From the NCBI GenBank assembly GCA_943737045.1, contig CALSFV010000232.1:930001-994000 (forward strand): a stretch of 64,000 nt of DNA. Direction: 5' to 3'. The first letter of the stretch is position 1, and every line of letters starts with the position of its first letter. Source of the DNA: Parapristionchus giblindavisi. Its lineage: Eukaryota; Nematoda; Chromadorea; Rhabditida; Diplogasteridae. Both the position numbers and the translations under genes were made by a program. Below the pieces are notes generated by a model. That model was not told the DNA's origin. It saw only the letters and a program-made list of their open reading frames with translations, and ran no database searches. This document shows, piece after piece, positions 59,529 to 64,000 of the stretch.

Positions 59529-60360
59529 TTAGGTTGAATCATAAGTCTTGTCGCATTTTGGAGGGGTATGTTTGTGCCATCACTGTTCAATCGTACGTTA
59601 TCAATTACCCCGTCCGTTCTGGCACTATATAAGTCACTACTACTACTCTTTGAGCGTACTAGTGAATTGTGCCTACGTCGAGTCTTGTAGCTGAAACGCC
59701 TCTCGGGTTCGTTCCCACTTTTGTGCACATCATGTTGTTTTCTTCCTATTCGAGCTCAAAACACCCGATGTCCACATCCGTATAGCGGTAGTATACTACA
59801 CTAAAGCCCCTAGTACGCGCACTGTGCAACATTGGATCAAACGCTTCGAAGAAGGGAGTACGACGTCAAAGGTCCGGACGGCTCCCGAGCTGGACTTGGA
59901 CGTGCTGGAGCATCTCGTCCAAGCGGGCCCCTATGCTACCACCCGTGATATAGCGACGAGTCTTAGGGTAAGCCAACCCACCATCATTGGTTGCCTACAG
60001 GATCTTGGCAAGGTCCAGAAATTGGATCGATGGTTACCCCTCCGACTGTCGGACAAGCAGAAATGAAACCGTTCGAACCCGCATCTGAATCTAATTTCGT
60101 ACGCTCGTACAACGGCTTGGATCGACGTAATCATGACGGGAGATGAAAAGTGGATCCCTTACGACAACGTAGTCCTCTGGGCTCAGTGGATCGATCGAGA
60201 TGAGCAGCCCAATTTCATCGCAAAATCCTTCGCCAGAAAAAGATCATACTATCTGAATGGTGGGGCAGAGGCGGTGTGGTGCATTGGGTGCTGCTCCCGC
60301 AGGGGTATCGATTATCACTAGGCCACTGGTTATTATTGTATCATAGATGCCAAGTCACTT
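59529..60360 (+). mobile_element. Mariner transposase remnant
   Basis: The left terminus TTAGGTTGAATCATAAGTCT is mariner-like. From about 59738 a plus frame encodes LFELKTPDVHIRIA, then TVQHWIKRFEEG, a helix-turn-helix-like DIATSLRVSQPTI, and GKVQKLDRWLP. After one TGA the same frame continues with the catalytic-region motif MTGDEKWIPYDN. After a frameshift comes VVHWVLLPQG. The stop and frameshift make it inactive. The right end was not located. It is a different lineage from the mariner at 51245 judging by the terminus. Confidence 0.85.
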
Positions 60361-60497
60361 GTCAGAATCTTGTTTCACCTATATTTATTATGTTCGTGCA
60401 GACCGAGATATTCAATAATAACTACAATTACTTATCTGGACAAAGATGTCGTAATCTCGTCATTCGAATTCATTTGTAGTGTTCTGCGTACTTTAAT

Positions 60498-60616
60498 TAA
60501 AGGGAGAGCAACCTCTCTCAATGGCCCTTCATTGCGCACACTATTTCTCTATTCTCTAACAACGAGAGAGCGTAGAGCGTTGAAGAGACCGTTGACAAAG
60601 GTTTCAGTCCCTTTAA
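60498..60616. repeat. TIR element, TTAAAGGGAGCG family, copy 4
   Basis: TTAAAGGGAGAGCAACCTCT and a decayed inverse end (CAGTCCCTTTAAAG). The internal CATTGCGCACACTATTTCTC and CAACGAGAGAGCG match the inverted strand of the other copies. Confidence 0.75.
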
Positions 60617-60834
60617 AGAAAAGTGTTCCCCAAATATGGGCAAGTTGTATGTCTGTGCAAATTTCATATACAATATTTGTCTCATATTCAATAGAGGATT
60701 TAGGGGCGAAAACACTATTTGCAACGTTTTCAATCATCTTCCATTGTATTTCTATTGTATACTTGAGGGAGAAAAGGGAGACCCCCACAAGATGGAGCGA
60801 CCTCTTTCGGAAGACTGTTGGATGCAACTTTCTA

Positions 60835-61252
60835 ACAAGGGAAGTCTTTTTAGTCTCAGTGAGACTTTTGAACAAGAGTATTTTTCCTTGATAGGTATAG
60901 TAAAATTATGATAGGAGCCAAAAAATTAGCTGCTGCCATGCACTTTCAGATTTTATATAATTAATTTTAATTTTGTAATTTTTTTAAAAAATGTTGAAAA
61001 AATCACAAAACGTAGGCGACAAGCAGTATATGAAATAAGGATCCCCTGAAAAAGCCGTGAAAACTTAGCAGCGTCAAAAATAATGCACGCGCACTTGAAA
61101 ATTGCATTTTCACAAAATTAAAATTAATTATAAAAAATCTGAAAGTGCATGGCAGCAGCTAATTTTTTGGCATCCATCATATTTAACCTATACCTATCGA
61201 GGAAAAATACTCTTATTCAAAAGTCTCACTGAGACATAAAAGACTTCCCTTG
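60835..61252. mobile_element. Foldback element of ~418 bp with ~150-bp arms
   Basis: ACAAGGGAAGTCTTTTTAGT begins the left arm and the inverse ends the right arm. The arms include TAGCTGCTGCCATGCACTTT and its complement. The loop is about 120 bp. Its left side abuts the LINE scrap. Confidence 0.8.
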
Positions 61253-61968
61253 TAAGCGAAGCTAAGTGCAAGAATTGGAATTCCATGCTCATCAGAGCCC
61301 TTGTCTATGCGAACTCTTGATGTGTTATAAATGAAATGAAATACTTGAGCTTTGTATATATATAATATATGGCCTATCACCCGATCACCCGTGATCACCC
61401 ACGGGAATGTCATGAATAACCTTTCTTACTTGAGCTTTGCATATTTTATTTATTTTGCATATTAAAAAATACTTTGTCGATCTTAAACTCGCCACATCAA
61501 TAAAATATTTCTTTATTGTTCCAGACGTTATGTTGAGGGGCCGATTCACATAACCGGAAAGCAGCAAAACACAATTATCGATTTATTTGGATGCATATTA
61601 TACAAAGGACAATTATGAATATATAAGAAAGCTCGATTTGTTCCGGGATTATTGTATTTATAGACAGGAAAAAATATTCTGTGCTTACAATAAATCTAAT
61701 ACCGTGTCCGACTATGGAAAATGCTCTGGTGCACTGGCTACGTAACGGGGCAAAGATCAAAGATCAAAGATCAAAGACTAAAGATCACTTCAGCTTTGCT
61801 AAGGTAGGTAGGTGCTTATGGGGGAATGTGGGGTGTTGAGGTGTGCTCACAATTATCGATTGGCTAAAATATGTGTATAAAGTGAAAAGAATAGAATATT
61901 AGAATCATAGGCAGGTAAGTGACTAATAAAAAGAGAACGTTGAACTATCAAAGATCAAAGATCAAAGA

Positions 61969-63278
61969 TCAAAGACACAGTTCAAAAGTGTTGTGCCAAC
62001 GGGCGCGGCGCCACTCCGCGGTCGTGGCTCTTCGGACGCGTGCCTCATCCACCAGACAGCGAACAGCCTCCGATTTGATCTAAACATATCATATATACGT
62101 TAAGGTCCGTTAAGTTTCAATCTTAAAAGATATCGTGTTAGGTTAGCATCGTAGCCCAATGAAATCTTAAAATTCGAGTCTTTCGAATGTCTAATTTATG
62201 AATGGTATGTAGAATAACTTTTGCTATCTTTCTGTCTTTACAGTTTGCTCACGAAAATATTGCTCAGACTCCACCTTAAACGGCATAAAAATTGTCGTAA
62301 TAATAAGAAGCCATGGACCAGCGCTAAGTTCTACGATTAAGCTCCCAACGTCCCCCCTCACTCTACCTGGAGCTCCTGGATCTGGGCGTCGAGCTCTGCC
62401 AAGAAGTCCTGCTCGATCTTGCGCAGCTGCGCCTCGCCGTGCGGCATCGGCGTCGTGGTGGCCGGAGCTTGCGGGGCCTGAACCCATACCGCGGAGGACG
62501 ACACGGCGCCACCCACAGACGCCAGCGTGTCGTAGCCTGCCTCGTCGAACGGAGGCGGTGGAGGAGCGATGAACTCTGAAACCGAATGCAAACTGGATGA
62601 TGGCTCTTATTATATTTGAAATATCGATTGGTCCACTTAACCAATAGATGTTTTGCTGTGTGTAGCAATCAATTGGAATACACCCCATGACTTTTTTCGT
62701 CCCATCCTCCTATAACAAATATTGCGATAAAGTTGATAGCTTAATTAGCAACTAATTGCGTCAATGCTTTGCGATATAATATAGATCAAGCAGCACTCAC
62801 TTGGAGTCGGGCGTCGATAATAGTGGTGTGCGGTGGGGACCGCAGGCGGTGGAGCGAGCGGCAACTGACGCGGACGCCGAACGGGGACGACGTCGCCACG
62901 AGGAATAGGAGAGAACGCCGACGTGTAGTACTGCAGAATTAAAGGTATACCCCCAGCTAAATTTACTCTCCGCACTGGCAATACTGTCTCGTAGACAAAG
63001 AAAGCGAGAGAGTGTGACCAGAGCGGAGAGTTTCAAATTTGCTTGGGATGTCGCTTTAAATTAATATTATTAATGGATGTACAAGGATAAGTATGCATGC
63101 ACTTTAGATGTAAATTTTAAAATAAATAATTTCGGTTTATTATAATAGAGATTGATTAAACAACATAATATAGATCAAACTACACTGATCACAGTTCAAA
63201 GTACAAACCGAGTTTGGAAGACTGCCCGGCATGACGTATTCGCGGTGGTTTATCTCGACCTTGCGCGCACTGGACGGT
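61969..63278 (-). CDS. Proline-rich hypothetical protein, 3' part of a gene
   Basis: Four exons join in phase: 63209-63278, 62801-62930, 62367-62575 and 61969-62079, giving 172 residues to a TGA. The visible protein starts PSSARKVEINHREYVMPGS. It continues with a proline-rich stretch (PLAPPPAVP; FIAPPPPPFDEAGYD), then a helical, charged segment (LRKIEQDFLAELDAQIQELQ) and a basic, Trp-containing C-terminus (TAEWRRARWHNTFELCL). All donors are GT. I do not recognise the family; the layout suggests an adaptor-type protein with a polyproline part and a helical end. Exons 5' of 63278 were not found and probably lie upstream, perhaps beyond the window. High GC and codon bias differ from the receptor genes. 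The stop lies at the edge of a GATCAAA repeat. Confidence 0.6.
62941..63058. repeat. TIR element, AAGCTAATTTGAAA family, in an intron of the proline-rich gene
   Basis: It begins AAAGGTATACCCCCAGCTAA and ends TTTGCTTGGGATGTCGCTTT. The core CTCGTAGACAAAGAAAGCGA is shared with copies 1 and 3. It begins 10 bp from the acceptor of exon 62801-62930. Confidence 0.8.
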
Positions 63279-63510
63279 CTGTGATGGATCAAAGATCAAA
63301 CTACAGGCGATGATAGATCAGACTACAAACTAAAGGTATGTAAATATCATTGATCACTCAGGTATGTCGAATGTATGACTTCCCCAGTATACAATACAGG
63401 GAACGAAATCAAAAATTTGTGTAGTACTTAGGAAGAATATGGCACTTCTGCTTCACTCTCTTCACCGACTCTTAAAACCCCCTGCTCATAGTCAGACTGC
63501 CATAGAGTCA

Positions 63511-63876
63511 TTAAAGAAGGGGACCCACGAGTTTTTTTCGTGACTAAACTGGCCGGGCAGAACTATAGATCACATCTCCTTGTATACAAAATCAAATTTC
63601 TCTAAAATTTTAGAAGCCCAGGAATACCGTAATTCGGGCATAAAGTTCATTGATATGCCCAGGGACAGGCGCGAGTTTTTGAAATTGAAGCACAAATATA
63701 TAGAAAATTGCAAACGGGAATCGAACCCGCGTGGCGCGGTTACAAGCGCTGACTACTAACCACTGAGCCACACGCATTCAGCCAGTCAAATCTAGTTGAG
63801 AACAGAATGTACCTTCCTATGTCCCACGTTCTTCATGTCAATAGCGCAGCCAAATCTCGTGGGTCCCCTTCTTTAA
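63511..63876. mobile_element. TIR element carrying a tRNA-like segment, second copy
   Basis: TTAAAGAAGGGGACCCACGA and an exact inverse end (ending GTCCCCTTCTTTAA) bound 366 bp. The minus strand of about 63717-63775 again shows a tRNA-like region with GGCTCAGTGGTTAGTAG, a CTTGTAA loop and GGGTTCGATTCCC. The sequence closely follows 41416-41788, and the termini are better kept here. Confidence 0.85.
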
Positions 63877-64000
63877 TTCAAACTTATTATTGGTACCGTT
63901 ACGTATTGATAGGATGCAATCGAGTTATTAATATGAACTTTTCAAGCCACACCATAGCATGTACCACTTCCGTTATCAAAGCTAAATTGCTTTCCTCCCA

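Larger units (their letters stand above)
60361..61968. other. Gap between the mariner remnant and the proline-rich gene; repeats only
   Basis: It contains the TTAAAGGGAGCG element (60498-60616), a LINE C-terminal scrap (PTRWSDLFRK frame near 60785), a foldback element (60835-61252) and GATCAAA repeats (61753-61787). No gene is supported. Confidence 0.55.

Noticed and set aside
61748..61790. A specific transcription-factor binding array at GATCAAAGATCAAA
   Set aside because: The motif also recurs in many introns and shows no relation to promoters here, so I report it only as a repeat pattern.

Overview
The window looks like a nematode chromosome segment. It is AT-rich, with small introns (often 44-50 nt), TTTCAG/TTGCAG-type acceptors, dense miniature inverted-repeat elements, and a cluster of seven-transmembrane chemoreceptor genes of the Str superfamily (str/srj/srd-like). 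A diplogastrid such as Pristionchus is a plausible source, but that is inference.

Region 1 (1-52.1 kb) is a chemoreceptor array with eight recognisable paralogues. All share one nine-exon plan: a 21-nt first exon (M-x-S-Y-Y-H-Q-like), then exons of 165, 164, 105 or 108, 103, 128, 64, 158 and 112-130 nt in constant phases. I rebuilt them exon by exon. A (+, 3414-6144), B (-, 8119-10546), D (-, 20769-25405), F (+, 38716-43812) and H (-, 48071-52113) are intact. E (-, 28072-32438) has an intact frame but two non-GT splice donors. C (-, 12348-19649) is a pseudogene with a truncated exon 6, two lost donors and two large foldback insertions. G (-, 44947-47313) is a partial tandem copy of H lacking exons 1 and 2. 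The left edge resembles the 3' flank of another plus-strand member.

The introns and gaps of this array are full of mobile DNA: two large foldback elements (12.6-14.1 and 15.4-18.3 kb), several TIR elements, mariner fragments, a dead RTE-like LINE (35.0-38.2 kb) with near-identical 278-bp elements on either side, a 57-bp satellite of about 20 copies in intron 1 of F, and an AAT microsatellite of about 290 bp.

Region 2 (52.1-64 kb) has a different character. It holds a 16-exon minus-strand gene for a tyrosine-phosphatase-like protein whose signature motif is degenerate (56062-59200), the 3' part of a proline-rich minus-strand gene (61969-63278), and a possible exon of a cysteine-rich secreted protein (about 55.0 kb). 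Short introns here repeatedly carry a GATCAAA heptamer repeat. Mariner remnants, a foldback element and further TIR elements fill the gaps.

No rRNA gene, credible functional tRNA, CRISPR array or operon was found. The tRNA-like sequences present are parts of repeats. Receptor genes in such clusters usually act in ciliated sensory neurons; nothing in the sequence shows ligand or cell specificity.
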